This document shows positions 8,779 to 18,267 of a stretch of 64,000 nt of DNA, in pieces; the first letter of the stretch is position 1, and every line of letters begins with the position of its first letter. The notes beneath the pieces are model-generated. The model was given only the letters and a program-made list of their open reading frames with translations. It searched no databases and was not told the DNA's origin. This DNA comes from Haloferax marinum. GTDB lineage: Archaea > Halobacteriota > Halobacteria > Halobacteriales > Haloferacaceae. The translations under genes and the position numbers were made by a program. The stretch lies in contig NZ_WKJQ01000001.1 of the NCBI RefSeq assembly GCF_009674625.1, positions 3,007,933 to 3,071,932 on the forward strand. Direction: 5' to 3'.

Positions 8779-9209
8779 GTGACGTTAGCACCCAGCTTCT
8801 CGGAGACCTCTCCGAGCGAGATGAACTTGATGTTCGAAAGGCGGTCCAGCGAGGTCTCGTCGAGCATCACGCCGTCTTCGTCGAACGGGTTGCCGACGTA
8901 GACGCGGACGTTCGAGAACGCCTCGCGGCCGCGGGGCTTCTTGTACGGGACCATCCCACGGATGGCACGCTTGAAGATGCGGTCGGGACGCTTCGGGTAG
9001 TACGGACCCTGGTCCGACCCAACTTCGGCGCGCTTGCGGTAGACGCTCATGACGTCATCTTTCGAACCGGTGATGACGGCGTCTTCCGCGTTGATGACGG
9101 CGACCTTCTCGCCTGCGAGGGCGCGCTGAGCGACCTCCGAGGCGACACGGCCCATGATGCAGTTCTTGGCGTCGACGACGACGTCGGCGTCAAATTCTGC
9201 GAGGCTCAT
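8772..9209 (-). CDS. rpl13: 50S ribosomal protein uL13
   Basis: It matches archaeal uL13: [20 protein letters not shown] near the start, then [14 protein letters not shown], the [18 protein letters not shown] block and [15 protein letters not shown] at the end. At 145 aa it is of normal length. It overlaps rpl18e by four bases and rps9 by seven. Confidence 0.97.
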   Translation of the reverse strand: MSLAEFDADVVVDAKNCIMGRVASEVAQRALAGEKVAVINAEDAVITGSKDDVMSVYRKRAEVGSDQGPYYPKRPDRIFKRAIRGMVPYKKPRGREAFSNVRVYVGNPFDEDGVMLDETSLDRLSNIKFISLGEVSEKLGANVTW

Positions 9210-9556
9210 CGGATCACCCGCACGTTGGACCCTTCGGGGTTCTGTTCAGCAATCTGTTCGAGCGTCACGACGTCGCCAACCTGCTCGATCTTCGTTCGAG
9301 CGGTGGACGAGAAGTCCACAGCAGCGACTGTGACGTTTTTCTGCAGCACACCGCTACCCAGCACCTTGCCGGGCACGACGACGGTTTCGTCTTCCCGAGC
9401 GTATCGTTCGATACGGCTCAAATTGACTTCCGCGTGGGTGCGCCGTGGCTTTTCGAGACGGTCCGCGACATCCTGCCAGACGTTGGCACCGGACTCACGC
9501 GAGACCGCCTTCAGCTCGGCGATGAGACTGTTGAGTCTCGGGTTCGTCTTACTCAT
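9206..9556 (-). CDS. rpl18e: 50S ribosomal protein eL18 (L18e)
   Basis: An archaeal/eukaryotic-type protein with [18 protein letters not shown], the [15 protein letters not shown] block and [20 protein letters not shown]. Length is 116 aa. It is the first protein gene after tRNA-Leu(CAG), whose 3' end is 26 bases upstream, so the tRNA is probably cut out of a common transcript. Four-base overlap with rpl13. Confidence 0.97.
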   Translation of the reverse strand: MSKTNPRLNSLIAELKAVSRESGANVWQDVADRLEKPRRTHAEVNLSRIERYAREDETVVVPGKVLGSGVLQKNVTVAAVDFSSTARTKIEQVGDVVTLEQIAEQNPEGSNVRVIR

Positions 9557-9582
9557 TGTCTACCTCCAGAGAGAAAGCGGAG

Positions 9583-9667
9583 TGCAGGGAGCAGGATTTG
9601 AACCTGCGGACTCCTATGAGACAGCGCCCTGAACGCTGCGCCGTTGGCCAGACTTGGCTATCCCTGC
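9583..9667 (-). tRNA. tRNA-Leu(CAG)
   Basis: The acceptor stem GCAGGGA/TCCCTGC has discriminator A. The anticodon stem CAGCG/CGCTG holds loop TTCAGGG with anticodon CAG. A long variable arm around TCTCATAGGAGTC and the T-loop TTCAAAT follow. The leucine identity follows from CAG, the class II arm and A73. CCA is not encoded. It sits inside the ribosomal operon between rpoD and rpl18e. Confidence 0.95.
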
Positions 9668-9811
9668 AAGCATTCCGCTGTACTTCATGCCCCGTAAAAA
9701 CACCTTCGGTCCGACCGGCCACCGTCAGGCAGTCACACGCCATGCTGTCGGCGGGTTGGACTGCTCGCGGGGTGGGCGAACGTCGGTGGTGGTACGGGGC
9801 AGTAATCATTC

Positions 9812-10594
9812 TTACAGTGAGACCTTCTCTTCGAGCTCGGCTGCGCGGTCACCAAGGGAGGCGACGGCGCGAAGCACCAGCTCATCGACCGTGAAGGAAC
9901 CGTCCGTCTCCACACTGAAGACGAACGCTTCCGGCACGTCGTTCACTTCGACCTCTTTACCGGGATACCGCTTCGTCAGGTCGTTGTCGAACTCGCTCGT
10001 CGCCACGAGGTCACCGTCTTCGGCGTCCTCGTCGGCGGCGTGTTCGGCAGCGACTTCTTCGATGACGCCGCGGAGAATGTTCGGTTCTTGTTCGTCGAAC
10101 TCGCCGGCGTCGCCGACGACCTCCACTTGCTGGAGGTGTCGGTAGCCGACTGCGACCCCGCCTTGGTTCTTGGCGTGGTCTTTCCCGTAGCCGAGGACGG
10201 CATCCGCCTCGAACTCGAGGCGCTGACCTTCCTTCAGCTCGATAATCGGGACGTTCTCGTCCGCGGGGACGACCATGTCGTCCGCGGACTCGATGTCCCC
10301 GGAGTACGCAGTCGCCGGCCCGTCGACTTCGAGCGCGACGGTGACGGTGTCACCGGGCTCGAACTCGTCGAGGGGCGTGGTCAGCGGAACCAGACCGAGC
10401 CGAAGCCCGATCATTTCGTCGAACATGACCGACGTGTTCTCGACGAATCGAACGGTGTCGATAGAGAACGTCGGCACGTCGGCGACCATCGCGCGACGAA
10501 TACCGTTGGCTAACGCCGGGGAGAGACCTCGCGCGACGAATCGTGCGCGTCGGTCATCGCGTTCGATGAACTCGACCTCGAAGTCGTTTGCCAT
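9812..10594 (-). CDS. rpoD: DNA-directed RNA polymerase subunit Rpo3 (RpoD)
   Basis: It matches the alpha/RPB3-like subunit: [18 protein letters not shown] near residue 25, then [20 protein letters not shown] and the dimerisation C-terminus [14 protein letters not shown]. The middle insertion (about 145-200), which carries Fe-S cysteines in some archaea, is present but has no cysteine; the whole protein has none. The insert is instead highly acidic. It follows rps11 by six bases. Confidence 0.95.
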   Translation of the reverse strand: MANDFEVEFIERDDRRARFVARGLSPALANGIRRAMVADVPTFSIDTVRFVENTSVMFDEMIGLRLGLVPLTTPLDEFEPGDTVTVALEVDGPATAYSGDIESADDMVVPADENVPIIELKEGQRLEFEADAVLGYGKDHAKNQGGVAVGYRHLQQVEVVGDAGEFDEQEPNILRGVIEEVAAEHAADEDAEDGDLVATSEFDNDLTKRYPGKEVEVNDVPEAFVFSVETDGSFTVDELVLRAVASLGDRAAELEEKVSL

Positions 10595-10600
10595 GGTGTG

Positions 10601-10993
10601 TTAGAGTCGGCTGTTTTTGGGCGCGCGAGTTCCGTCGTGCGGAATCGGCGTCACGTCCTCGATGCGACCGATCTCGAGACCGGCGCGAGCGAGGGCGCGA
10701 ATCGTTGCCTGTGCACCGGGTCCGGGGCTCTTGTTCCGATTGCCACCGGGACCACGGACGCGAACGTGCAGACCGGAGATGCCCGCTGCCTTGATCTGGT
10801 CAGCGACACTCTCGGCCATCTGCATGGCCGCGTACGGGGATGCCTCGTCACGGTTCTGCTTGACGACGGAACCACCGGACGATTTGACGATCGTCTCGGC
10901 GCCCGTGATGTCAGTCACCGTGATGAGCGTGTTGTTGAACGATGCGTGTACGTGGGCGATTCCCCACTTGTCACCAGTTTCAGATTCGCTCAT
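10601..10993 (-). CDS. rps11: 30S ribosomal protein uS11
   Basis: It contains the uS11 blocks [38 protein letters not shown] and [19 protein letters not shown], with the basic C-terminus [16 protein letters not shown]. At 130 aa it is of normal archaeal length. It overlaps rps4 by four bases. It binds 16S rRNA in the platform near the E site. Confidence 0.97.
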   Translation of the reverse strand: MSESETGDKWGIAHVHASFNNTLITVTDITGAETIVKSSGGSVVKQNRDEASPYAAMQMAESVADQIKAAGISGLHVRVRGPGGNRNKSPGPGAQATIRALARAGLEIGRIEDVTPIPHDGTRAPKNSRL

Positions 10994-11517
10994 TCTTGGG
11001 CCTCCGCGCGCTCAGGGTGCAGTTCGTCCGAGAGCGGCGACGATTCGTCGAAGCTCACGGTGTCCTCTTCGTCGACTTCCACCTTGCGGGACGGAACAGT
11101 CGTGCGGGCGCCGTCGATCGTCACGTGTCCGTGGACGATGAACTGACGTGCCTGCTGTGGCGTCTGACCGATGCCGTTACGGTAGGCGATGGTCTGGTAG
11201 CGCCGTTCGAGAATGTCCGTCACGTCGAGGCGCAGCGTCTGGGAGATGTCGTCTTCCGCCGACAGAATCCCGTAGCGGCGCAGGCGTGCCATGAACTCGG
11301 CACCGAGCGCCTCTGCCTCTTCGGTGTCACCCTGGGCTTCGCCGAGGAGGCGACGTGCCTCACGGCGGATGTTGCGCAGTTCGGACTGCGCGCGCCAGAG
11401 TTCCTCTTTGTTCTTGAGACCGTAGCGAGAGAGGAGGTCCGCTTCCTGGGCGATACGCTCGCCCTGGTACGGGTGGTTCGGAGTCTCGTAGAACTTGGTG
11501 TTTTTACCAGTCGTCAT
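10990..11517 (-). CDS. rps4: 30S ribosomal protein uS4
   Basis: The S4 RNA-binding domain is evident in [20 protein letters not shown] and [21 protein letters not shown]. The N-terminal [20 protein letters not shown] is typical of archaeal S4. At 175 aa it is shorter than bacterial S4. It is coupled by four-base overlaps to rps13 upstream and rps11 downstream. Confidence 0.97.
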   Translation of the reverse strand: MTTGKNTKFYETPNHPYQGERIAQEADLLSRYGLKNKEELWRAQSELRNIRREARRLLGEAQGDTEEAEALGAEFMARLRRYGILSAEDDISQTLRLDVTDILERRYQTIAYRNGIGQTPQQARQFIVHGHVTIDGARTTVPSRKVEVDEEDTVSFDESSPLSDELHPERAEAQE

Positions 11518-12017
11518 TCTTCAGCCTGCGCCTCCTTGATCTCCTCGACGTTGACACCGATGGTGCCTTCGGTACGTCCAGTGGACTTCGTCCGCTGGCC
11601 GCGAACCTTCTGGCCGCGCTGGTGTCGAACGCCCTTGTAGGAGCTAATCATCTTCATGCGGTTGATGTCATGTCGACGCTTTTCCTCGAGGTCCGAACCC
11701 GTGATGTGGTTGGTCTCGCCGGAGAAGAAGTCCTTCTGTCGGTTGACCATCCACTCGGGAGAGTGGTCCTCGAAGTTCTCGACGACATCGACGACCGAGT
11801 CGATCTCGTCTTCGGGAAGCTTACCGAACAGCGCTGTTCGGTCGACTTCCGCGGCGTCGGCGATGATGCGCGCAGTGCGCTTGCCGATACCCTTCATGTC
11901 CGTCAGACTGCGCTCTACCGTCTTCGTTCCGTCAAGGTCGGTCTGACCAATTCGGATGAAGTAACGGAGGTCCTCTTCCTCCTCCGGAGAGCCGTCCTGT
12001 GGTTCTTCTGCACTCAT
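11514..12017 (-). CDS. rps13: 30S ribosomal protein uS13
   Basis: It contains LRYFIRIGQTDLDGTKTVER, the helix-hairpin-helix MKGIGKRTARIIADAAEVD and the basic tail YKGVRHQRGQKVRGQRTKST. At 167 aa it has archaeal length plus an acidic haloarchaeal N-terminal extension. It is the first protein gene of this operon, 26 bases after the 3' end of tRNA-Ser(GCT). Confidence 0.97.
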   Translation of the reverse strand: MSAEEPQDGSPEEEEDLRYFIRIGQTDLDGTKTVERSLTDMKGIGKRTARIIADAAEVDRTALFGKLPEDEIDSVVDVVENFEDHSPEWMVNRQKDFFSGETNHITGSDLEEKRRHDINRMKMISSYKGVRHQRGQKVRGQRTKSTGRTEGTIGVNVEEIKEAQAEE

Positions 12018-12043
12018 GACTTGGAAAGTCTCGTATTGTGAGC

Positions 12044-12127
12044 GTTGCGGCGGGGATTCGAACCCCGGGGGCTTGACGCCACTGAGTTAGCAACCCAGCG
12101 CCTTGGGCCAGGCTTGGCTACCGCAAC
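12044..12127 (-). tRNA. tRNA-Ser(GCT)
   Basis: The acceptor stem GTTGCGG/CCGCAAC has discriminator G. The anticodon stem CTGGG/CTCAG holds loop TTGCTAA with anticodon GCT. A long class II variable arm and the T-loop TTCGAAT are present. It opens the ribosomal operon, so it is probably co-transcribed with rps13. Confidence 0.95.
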
Positions 12128-12212
12128 ACTGCGTTCGTGTTATCTTCGCCCTATCGGACTCGGGGTCTACACCCCTACAGCGATTGCATGCGATACGAGA
12201 CGGGGCCGTTAC

Positions 12213-12218
12213 TTAAAC
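12213..12218 (-). promoter_or_regulatory. probable TATA box of the tRNA-Ser/ribosomal operon
   Basis: On the minus strand ACGTTTAAGT lies about 85 bases upstream of tRNA-Ser(GCT); transcription would start near 12190, leaving a leader of about 60 bases. It is the only good AT-rich box in the gap between this operon and the divergent gene at 12330. Confidence 0.4.
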
Positions 12219-12329
12219 GTCACGAAAGGCATCCCCCGTGGTACGGCGGGACAGTGCCCGACGCGGCGGTTGTGGTGTGTTGTGCCGTGTCACCAAAATC
12301 ATAACTACCCCAGTTACGTATTCTGGACA

Positions 12330-12680
12330 ATGAGTTCGACAGACGCGGCCACCGCGCCGACGAAACCCGTTCGCATCGAGACGAAAGACGAGTTAGACGC
12401 CCTCGTATCCGAACACGACCGCGTCCTCCTCGACATCTACACGAGCGGGTGTGCCATCTGTCAGAGCATCGAGCCGGTCCTCGGAACCGTCGCCAAAGTG
12501 ACCGACGTCGTCGTCGCGATGATAAACCCCAAGACCGACATGTCCATCGCAGACGAGTACACCATCCGAAGCGTCCCGACGCTCCTCCTCTTCGACGACG
12601 GTGAACTCGTCGGCCGTCTCGACGACGGGTTCCAGGGCGCGCAGGCTATCGTCGACTTCGTCGAAAATCCCGAGCAGTAA
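12330..12680 (+). CDS. thioredoxin-like protein (116 aa)
   Basis: It has a thioredoxin fold with the redox motif CAIC at residues 41-44 (LLDIYTSGCAICQSI), and the cis-Pro region SVPTLLLFDDGELVGRLDDG. CAIC instead of CGPC suggests a variant redox potential or partner. Cytosolic, with no signal. The frame is open upstream through tRNA-Ser, but the ATG at 12330 begins the haloarchaeal-type acidic N-terminus. It is divergent from the ribosomal operon. Confidence 0.88.
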   Translation: MSSTDAATAPTKPVRIETKDELDALVSEHDRVLLDIYTSGCAICQSIEPVLGTVAKVTDVVVAMINPKTDMSIADEYTIRSVPTLLLFDDGELVGRLDDGFQGAQAIVDFVENPEQ

Positions 12681-12702
12681 CGTCGGGAGAGAAAACGGCT
12701 GT

Positions 12703-12752
12703 TTTAGACGCCGCAATCGTCGTCAGCGGGTTTAGACGCCGCAATCGTCGTC
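12703..12752. repeat. duplicated 3' end of the TetR gene, with stop
   Basis: The 22-bp sequence from TTTAGACGCCG to CAATCGTCGTC occurs twice, at 12703-12724 and 12731-12752, six bases apart. The right copy contains the last codons (DDDCGV) and stop of the TetR gene; the left copy lies just beyond the stop, so a second in-register copy of the gene's end follows it. Confidence 0.9.
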
Positions 12753-13424
12753 GGCAGTGGCGATGTCGCCGGGGTGCGCGTCTCCCGGCGGCATCACGTT
12801 GTCGAGGAGGAAGTAGACCGACTCGCGCATCGCGTGGGCGGACTCGGGTCGCGTGCCGGTGACGCGAACGTCGAGACTCCGAAAGAGAAACGCCATCAAG
12901 TTCTCGGCCATCACTTCGGCGTTCATCTCGCGGTAGTGCCCTGCGTCCATCTCTCGGCGGATGAGCGTCGCGATGGTGTCTATCATGTACGACTCCATCT
13001 CGCGGAACTTCTGGCGATAGGCGTCGTCGTGGATGGTCTGTGTCCGCAGTTCGAAGATGACTCGTTGGAACAGTTCCGGTTCGTTCATCCCTGGTGGTGC
13101 GACGGGTTCGACGTCGCCGCCATCTTCGGGGTGCTTCGGTGGGAGCACGTGTTCGACGAACGTCCGCAGTTCCGCGTCTGGGTCGTCGGCGCACGGGTCT
13201 ATCGTCGCGACGAAGAGGTCGATGACGTAGTCGAGAAACGCCAAGAGCAGTTCGTCTTTGTTCTCGTAGTGATAGTACAGAAGCGAGGTACTCTTTTCGA
13301 ACTCCGTCCCGATGTTCTTTATCGAGAGGTCGGCGTAGCCGTGTTTCGCGAGGGCGACGAGCGTGGCGTCCATAATCGCCTGCTCCGTCTCGCTTCGTCC
13401 AGTGTCGATTCGGTCGTCGTTCAT
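12732..13424 (-). CDS. TetR/AcrR family transcriptional regulator (230 aa)
   Basis: The N-terminal helix-turn-helix (about 10-60) reads ATLVALAKHGYADLSIKNIG followed by STSLLYYHYENKDELLLAFL, the classic TetR recognition helix. The C-terminal ligand domain is all-helical and unassigned. The ATG at 13424 (MNDDRID) is preferred over a start 48 codons upstream that would overlap the preceding gene. It follows the zinc-ribbon gene by 22 bases and lies downstream of an RND exporter cluster on the same strand, so control of that exporter is plausible but unproven. Confidence 0.88.
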   Translation of the reverse strand: MNDDRIDTGRSETEQAIMDATLVALAKHGYADLSIKNIGTEFEKSTSLLYYHYENKDELLLAFLDYVIDLFVATIDPCADDPDAELRTFVEHVLPPKHPEDGGDVEPVAPPGMNEPELFQRVIFELRTQTIHDDAYRQKFREMESYMIDTIATLIRREMDAGHYREMNAEVMAENLMAFLFRSLDVRVTGTRPESAHAMRESVYFLLDNVMPPGDAHPGDIATADDDCGV

Positions 13425-13446
13425 TGGTATCTCGGATGCGAGTGGG

Positions 13447-13878
13447 TCAGTCGTCTCTCGGTTCGTCGAGTCGGGTCGTACACCAGTGACAGAAGTCGAG
13501 TTCTGGGTCGACGTCGCGGCCACAGTTCGGACACGAGGCAGTCTCGTCCTCGTCGACCGTTTCGGCACGGCGTGCGTCGTTCACTTGCTTCATTCCGAGC
13601 AAGAACGCGTCGGCGACGCTGATGAGACTCACAGCGAGGATGGGAAGGACATCCACGAGTGGCGGGAGTTGGCCACCCGTCGCCAACGCTTCGAGTGACC
13701 CGGTCGGGACGAACAAGACAGAGATGCTGAACGCGAGGACGACCCAGAGGGCGGCACGTCGCCAGCGACGCAGATAGAGGTGACCTAATCCGGTGACTGC
13801 GAGGCCGAGTAACGCGGCCAGCCATGGGCGAATCTTCGTGAGTCCGGACATATGTGAAGTCGGTTGGTTCTCGCTCAT
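13447..13878 (-). CDS. zinc-ribbon membrane protein (143 aa)
   Basis: Three hydrophobic segments (about 17-35, 41-60 and 75-95) are followed by a soluble C-terminal zinc ribbon, CPNCGRDVDPELDFCHWC. Small membrane proteins with such a tail are common in haloarchaea and of unknown role. MSENQPTS at 13878 or MSGLTKIRP nine codons on could be the start. It is followed closely by the TetR gene. Confidence 0.75.
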   Translation of the reverse strand: MSENQPTSHMSGLTKIRPWLAALLGLAVTGLGHLYLRRWRRAALWVVLAFSISVLFVPTGSLEALATGGQLPPLVDVLPILAVSLISVADAFLLGMKQVNDARRAETVDEDETASCPNCGRDVDPELDFCHWCTTRLDEPRDD

Positions 13879-13992
13879 CAGCGTTCCGTTCGTCCTGTTT
13901 CGTCACGTGGGAGCCGTGAATCTGTTGCGGCCGAGTCGACGTGGCGACTCGCGTGCGATTCGACGCGTGCGTACGGTTTTCGACTGTTCATC

Positions 13993-14033
13993 TCTCTGTC
14001 GTTCGGTTCTCTGTCGTTCGGTTCTCTGGTCGG
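13993..14033. repeat. 15-bp tandem repeat in the gap between exporter and zinc-ribbon gene
   Basis: TCTCTGTCGTTCGGT occurs twice exactly (13993-14007 and 14008-14022), with a partial third unit (TCTCTGGTCGG). It lies in the 227-bp gap downstream of the RND exporter. I see no other feature in this gap. Confidence 0.8.
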
Positions 14034-14105
14034 TCTGCGCGCGGTGCGAGTGTGGTGGAGTCGGGCCGAAGTCGTGCGGGGTGGTCTGTTCATAGGAGGT
14101 GAGCG

Positions 14106-16580
14106 TCAGGGGAACGTTGGGGCCGAAGCGGTCGTCTCGTTTTGCGTCAACCGCTCCCAGACGACGAGAACTGGTGGCGTGACGACGACCGCGGTGAGGT
14201 ACGAGTAGAAGATACTCAGCGCGGTCACGATACCGAACTGCCCGAGGACGGGGGTGATGGCGATTGCGAGGACGCCGAGGCCAGTCGTCGTGGTGAGCAT
14301 ACTCCCGGTGAGTGCGCCACCGGTCCCGCCGACGGTGAGGTGGAGTGCTTCGTAGAGGTCTCCTCCTTCGTTGTACTCGTCGGCGAAGCGGTGGACGACG
14401 TGGGCAGAGTAGTCGATACCCAACCCGATGGCGATGGCGAGAATCGTCGCAGTCAGCGCGTTCAGTGGGATACCCAAGAAGCGCATCGACCCCGCGAGGA
14501 GCGCGAGCGTGACGACGATGGGGACGAGGTTGACCACGCCGAGCGTCCACTCTCCTTCGAGGAGTTGGTAGATGAAGACCAAGAATATCGCCGTGGCTAT
14601 CAGCGCGACGGTGAGACTCTCGATTGCGGACAGGAAAATCGTGTCAGAGACGGCGTCGAACACGACGGTGTTTCCGGTCGCCGTCCCGTCCATCCGGAGG
14701 CGCTCGGCGACCACTCGTCCGTCGGCGACGATTGCGTCCTGTTCGGCGTCACCTTCGACGGTGTAGACGATACGCGTCTTGCGGTAGTCGTCGGTGATGT
14801 ACGACGACGCCTGTCCGGAGACTGGCGACGAGAGGAGTTCGTCGTATATCGTGTCGAGGTTGTCGTCTGGGACGCCGTTTCCGTTCGCGTCGTTTCTATC
14901 GACGAGCGCCGCGAACTCGGGGTCCTGTGCCGCGTAACTCTGGATGACGGTGACGATGCTCGTCGACTGCGCCCGTCGGTCTTCGGTGACGAACGTCTCC
15001 GGCGGGTTCTCGCCGGCGCGGTGAATCATCTCTAGCGAGGAGTCTTCCCGTAACTGCCCTTCGACGTATATCGTCACGCTGTCTCCCTGCGTACTCTCGA
15101 AGGTGTCTTCGAGGTAGTTGAGGTCCTTCGTGACGGTGTAGACGCCGGGTTTGAACGGTTCGGGTAGTTGTTGGAGATAGCCGGCTTGTTCTTCCGGCGG
15201 GAGGAAGTCTTCCTGTGAGAACGACGTGTCGACACCCGTTCCGTATGCACCGGCAGCGACTGTCGTCACGAGGACGACCACGAGGAAGGCACGTGGCGCG
15301 CGCCGGCCGATGACGACACCGACCGAGAGAACGCGTGCGAGATAGCCGCCTTCGGTTCCGAGCGGTGTCGACGCGAACGCGGGCACGCCGTACTTCTGCC
15401 GGAGTTGGTCCACGTAGAGTTTCGCCGCCGGCAGGAACACCCCGAAGACGAGGAACGTGAACAGGATACCGACTGCCGCGACGAGACCGAAGTCACGGAT
15501 GGGTGCGAGGTCGCTCGTGACGTTTGCGAGGAACCCGAGCACCGTCGTTCCGGTGACGATGAAGAACGCCACCGAAAGCTGTCTGACCGTCGTCCGCATC
15601 GAGGGGACGGGCGCGACGTCCTTCACCCGCTCTTCGCGGTAGCGGTTGACGGCGTGCAGTCCGAAGTCGATACCGACCGCCAAGAGGAGCGGTGGCACCG
15701 CGATGAGCATCTGACTGAACGGGATGTCCGCGAGACCCATGAACCCGAACGTCCAGATAATCGCCAAGCCGAGCGAGACGACGCCGAGTAAGAGGTCGAT
15801 TGGGTCACGGTAGGCGATGACGAGGAACCCGAAGATGAGAAGCACCGCCGCCGGGACGACGAGCAACAGCGAGTCGGCGATGACGTTCCCCAGTTCACTG
15901 GAGATGATACCGCTGCCGAACACGCGGATATCACTGTTGGAGACGGACGTCATCGTCTGAATCTCGAGTTGGATGTCGGTCATCGGACTCGTGCCCGAGG
16001 TTCCGGCACTCGACGAGATTCCTGGGACTTCGTGGCTGACGACGCCGATAGTCGAGGACGCGCGGACGGACTCGCGGTTGAAATCGTTGCTCAGAAGCGA
16101 CGCCACGTTGGGGTTGGCGGTCGCTTGCTTCGCCGCGGCCCGAACCTCAGTGGGCGACGCAGATTCGAGGGCTGCAATCTGTTCGTCGAGTGTCGTCGCC
16201 GACGGGTCGAGCGTCCGTGCGACCGTCGAAGCGACACTCGACGCAGTGGTCGCACGGAGGTGCGGACGGTCCATGATGCGCTCTTGGAGGCGCAACATGT
16301 CGAGCATCGACTGCTTCGAGAGGACGTTCGAACTCCGTTGGATGAGTTGCGTACTCCCGGTACTCGTCTCGAACGCCGGTGAGAACTCACGGTTGACGTC
16401 GTCGAGCGCCTCCTGTGCGGGGGAGTCGTTGGTGAACTGCGAGGTCCCGGCGTCGGTCGAGATGTTTCCGAGGCCGGCCCCGAAGACGAGCGTCAACACG
16501 AAGAACAGCGCGACGACTCTGCCGGGGTTCTCGGTGATGTACTCGCCGAGGCGGTCGACGTACACTTCGTAGTCAATCAT
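14106..16580 (-). CDS. RND superfamily exporter, MMPL type (824 aa)
   Basis: The layout is that of an MMPL/RND permease: TM1 (about 22-40), a large extracytoplasmic loop, TM2-6 (about 230-400), a second large loop, and TM8-12 to the end. Conserved pieces include AVPPLLLAVGIDFGLHAVNR in the first half and AIAIGLGIDYSAHVVHRFAD in the second, the paired GxxxDY helices that carry proton-coupling Asp residues. The family exports lipids or hydrophobic compounds. It follows the secreted partner at 16602 by 21 bases, suggesting an export pair under the nearby TetR regulator. Confidence 0.88.
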   Translation of the reverse strand: MIDYEVYVDRLGEYITENPGRVVALFFVLTLVFGAGLGNISTDAGTSQFTNDSPAQEALDDVNREFSPAFETSTGSTQLIQRSSNVLSKQSMLDMLRLQERIMDRPHLRATTASSVASTVARTLDPSATTLDEQIAALESASPTEVRAAAKQATANPNVASLLSNDFNRESVRASSTIGVVSHEVPGISSSAGTSGTSPMTDIQLEIQTMTSVSNSDIRVFGSGIISSELGNVIADSLLLVVPAAVLLIFGFLVIAYRDPIDLLLGVVSLGLAIIWTFGFMGLADIPFSQMLIAVPPLLLAVGIDFGLHAVNRYREERVKDVAPVPSMRTTVRQLSVAFFIVTGTTVLGFLANVTSDLAPIRDFGLVAAVGILFTFLVFGVFLPAAKLYVDQLRQKYGVPAFASTPLGTEGGYLARVLSVGVVIGRRAPRAFLVVVLVTTVAAGAYGTGVDTSFSQEDFLPPEEQAGYLQQLPEPFKPGVYTVTKDLNYLEDTFESTQGDSVTIYVEGQLREDSSLEMIHRAGENPPETFVTEDRRAQSTSIVTVIQSYAAQDPEFAALVDRNDANGNGVPDDNLDTIYDELLSSPVSGQASSYITDDYRKTRIVYTVEGDAEQDAIVADGRVVAERLRMDGTATGNTVVFDAVSDTIFLSAIESLTVALIATAIFLVFIYQLLEGEWTLGVVNLVPIVVTLALLAGSMRFLGIPLNALTATILAIAIGLGIDYSAHVVHRFADEYNEGGDLYEALHLTVGGTGGALTGSMLTTTTGLGVLAIAITPVLGQFGIVTALSIFYSYLTAVVVTPPVLVVWERLTQNETTASAPTFP

Positions 16581-16601
16581 TGTGGGAGAGAGGTGGGTCG
16601 G

Positions 16602-18230
16602 TTACCGGCGGTACCAGAGGAAGCCAACGATGCCGAGGCCGAGGACGACGACGATGCCGCCGACGAGCGGCATCGAGAGGCCGCCACCACCCGTCGATTC
16701 GGTCACGTCGATGGCCACGGGGTAGGAGTCGGAGAGTTTGCGCTCACCGTCTTCGTTCTCGTACTCGAAGTCGATGTCGAACGAGTAGGTCTTCGGACTC
16801 GCAGCGGAGCCGGCGGACAGTTCCAGCGGAACCTCGGCCGATTCGCCGGGGGCGAGTTCCTGGATGAACGCCGTGTCGTCGTCGAGCGAGAGCGGACTGT
16901 CGGCGAAGGCCTTCGCGTCGATGTTGCGGTAGGTCTCGTCGCCGTTGTTCGTCACGACGAGCGTGACGGTCTCCGAACTGCCCGCTTCGAGCGTTCCGTT
17001 CTTCGTCTCCACGCCGAAGAGGTCCTGTTTGGGTTTCACCTCGGCGTTCATCAACAGTGGCTTGGACTGCTGTGTGTCGCCATCTTCGTCGCGGTACTCG
17101 ACGGTGTAACTCAGTTGCCGCTGCCCGGCGTCTGCTGAGTCGGTCACTTCGACCGAGAAGTCGAAGTCCGCAGACTCACCGTTTTCGAGCGTGCCGAGAG
17201 CGTACTCGGTCTCTTTGATGTTCGTGTTGGGGGAGTTCGACGAGACGATAACGACTGCGTCGTGGACTGTCTGCGGTCCGTCGTTCGTGATAGTTCCACC
17301 GACCGTCGTCTCACGGCCGACACGGAGCGTCGAGTCGGTCGCTTCGAGCGAGAACGACTGTTCGGCGACCGGCGTCACACCGGTCGCACGGTTCTTCGAC
17401 TGCTGTGGCACACCGTCTTCGTCTTCGTAGTTGACGACGGCCGAGAGCGCGTACTGTTGGACGGCCGCCGAGGGTGCGACAGTCGTTTCGTATTCGAGGC
17501 GGCGCGTCTCGTTGACGGCCCACTCACCGGCGTATCTGCTCGCCGTCGTAGACTGGCCGAACATAACCTCGGCGTTCTGTGACGTGAGCGCGACAGACGA
17601 GTCGTAGGCCGTCTGGCTACCGATGTTGCGCATCGTGACGGTCGTCGTCCCACTGCTGCCGACTTGGGCGGTGGTCTCGACGGAGACGATTTGGAAGCGC
17701 GGTGCTTCTTCGACGACGACGGTCACGGGGATAGAGACCGATTTCTCTTCTTCGTTCTGGACGTCGCCGTTGTCGCGGACGGACTCGTCGTATTCGAAGG
17801 TGGCGACGAGGTTCATGTCGTAGGTGCCCGGTGCGGCGTTTTCTTTGACTGACGCCGAGAACGTCGCCTGACGCTGTGTTCCGTGTGCGATGTCACCGAC
17901 CGGAAGCGTCGCGGTGTTCACCTCGACGGGTGCGTCACCGGATTCGAGCGTGAGTCGGACGTTGCGTGCGGACCGAACCTGCGCTTCGAGTTTGGCGCGC
18001 TCTTGGTCCGACAGCGACGCGGAACTCTCCGAGGAGGAGAACTTCCGGTACTCGGTGTCGCCACCGTAGTTCGTGACCACGACGTTCAGCGACGTCTCTT
18101 GGCCAGGAACGAGTTTGTTGCTCGGCGCGTACGCTTGGAGATTCGGTTCACCGACGATACCGGCCATCGCTGGACTCGGGATTGCGACCAAGACGACCAG
18201 CAAGACCACGAGTGGACGTGAGAATTTCAT
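16602..18230 (-). CDS. secreted, membrane-anchored COG1361-type protein with repeated beta domains (542 aa)
   Basis: It has an N-terminal signal (residues 1-24, PLVVLLVVLVAIPSPAMA), several Ig-like/CARDB-like modules recognisable by recurring GxTTTVTxxNxG-type strands (for example TVTMRNIGSQTAYDSSV and VTLVVTNNGDETYRN), and a C-terminal membrane helix GGIVVVLGLGIVGFLWYRR. Such proteins often pair with RND exporters in archaea, as here. The ATG at 18230 is chosen because the signal peptide begins there; the open frame further upstream only translates a tandem repeat. Confidence 0.85.
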   Translation of the reverse strand: MKFSRPLVVLLVVLVAIPSPAMAGIVGEPNLQAYAPSNKLVPGQETSLNVVVTNYGGDTEYRKFSSSESSASLSDQERAKLEAQVRSARNVRLTLESGDAPVEVNTATLPVGDIAHGTQRQATFSASVKENAAPGTYDMNLVATFEYDESVRDNGDVQNEEEKSVSIPVTVVVEEAPRFQIVSVETTAQVGSSGTTTVTMRNIGSQTAYDSSVALTSQNAEVMFGQSTTASRYAGEWAVNETRRLEYETTVAPSAAVQQYALSAVVNYEDEDGVPQQSKNRATGVTPVAEQSFSLEATDSTLRVGRETTVGGTITNDGPQTVHDAVVIVSSNSPNTNIKETEYALGTLENGESADFDFSVEVTDSADAGQRQLSYTVEYRDEDGDTQQSKPLLMNAEVKPKQDLFGVETKNGTLEAGSSETVTLVVTNNGDETYRNIDAKAFADSPLSLDDDTAFIQELAPGESAEVPLELSAGSAASPKTYSFDIDFEYENEDGERKLSDSYPVAIDVTESTGGGGLSMPLVGGIVVVLGLGIVGFLWYRR

Positions 18231-18267
18231 GGAGTGGGAAACGGGAGTGTTGAGAGGTGGTTGTGGG

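Noticed and set aside
12330..12680. Ferredoxin or Fe-S protein from the CxxC motif
   Set aside because: Only one CxxC is present and it sits in a thioredoxin-fold context with the cis-Pro segment SVPTLLLF.
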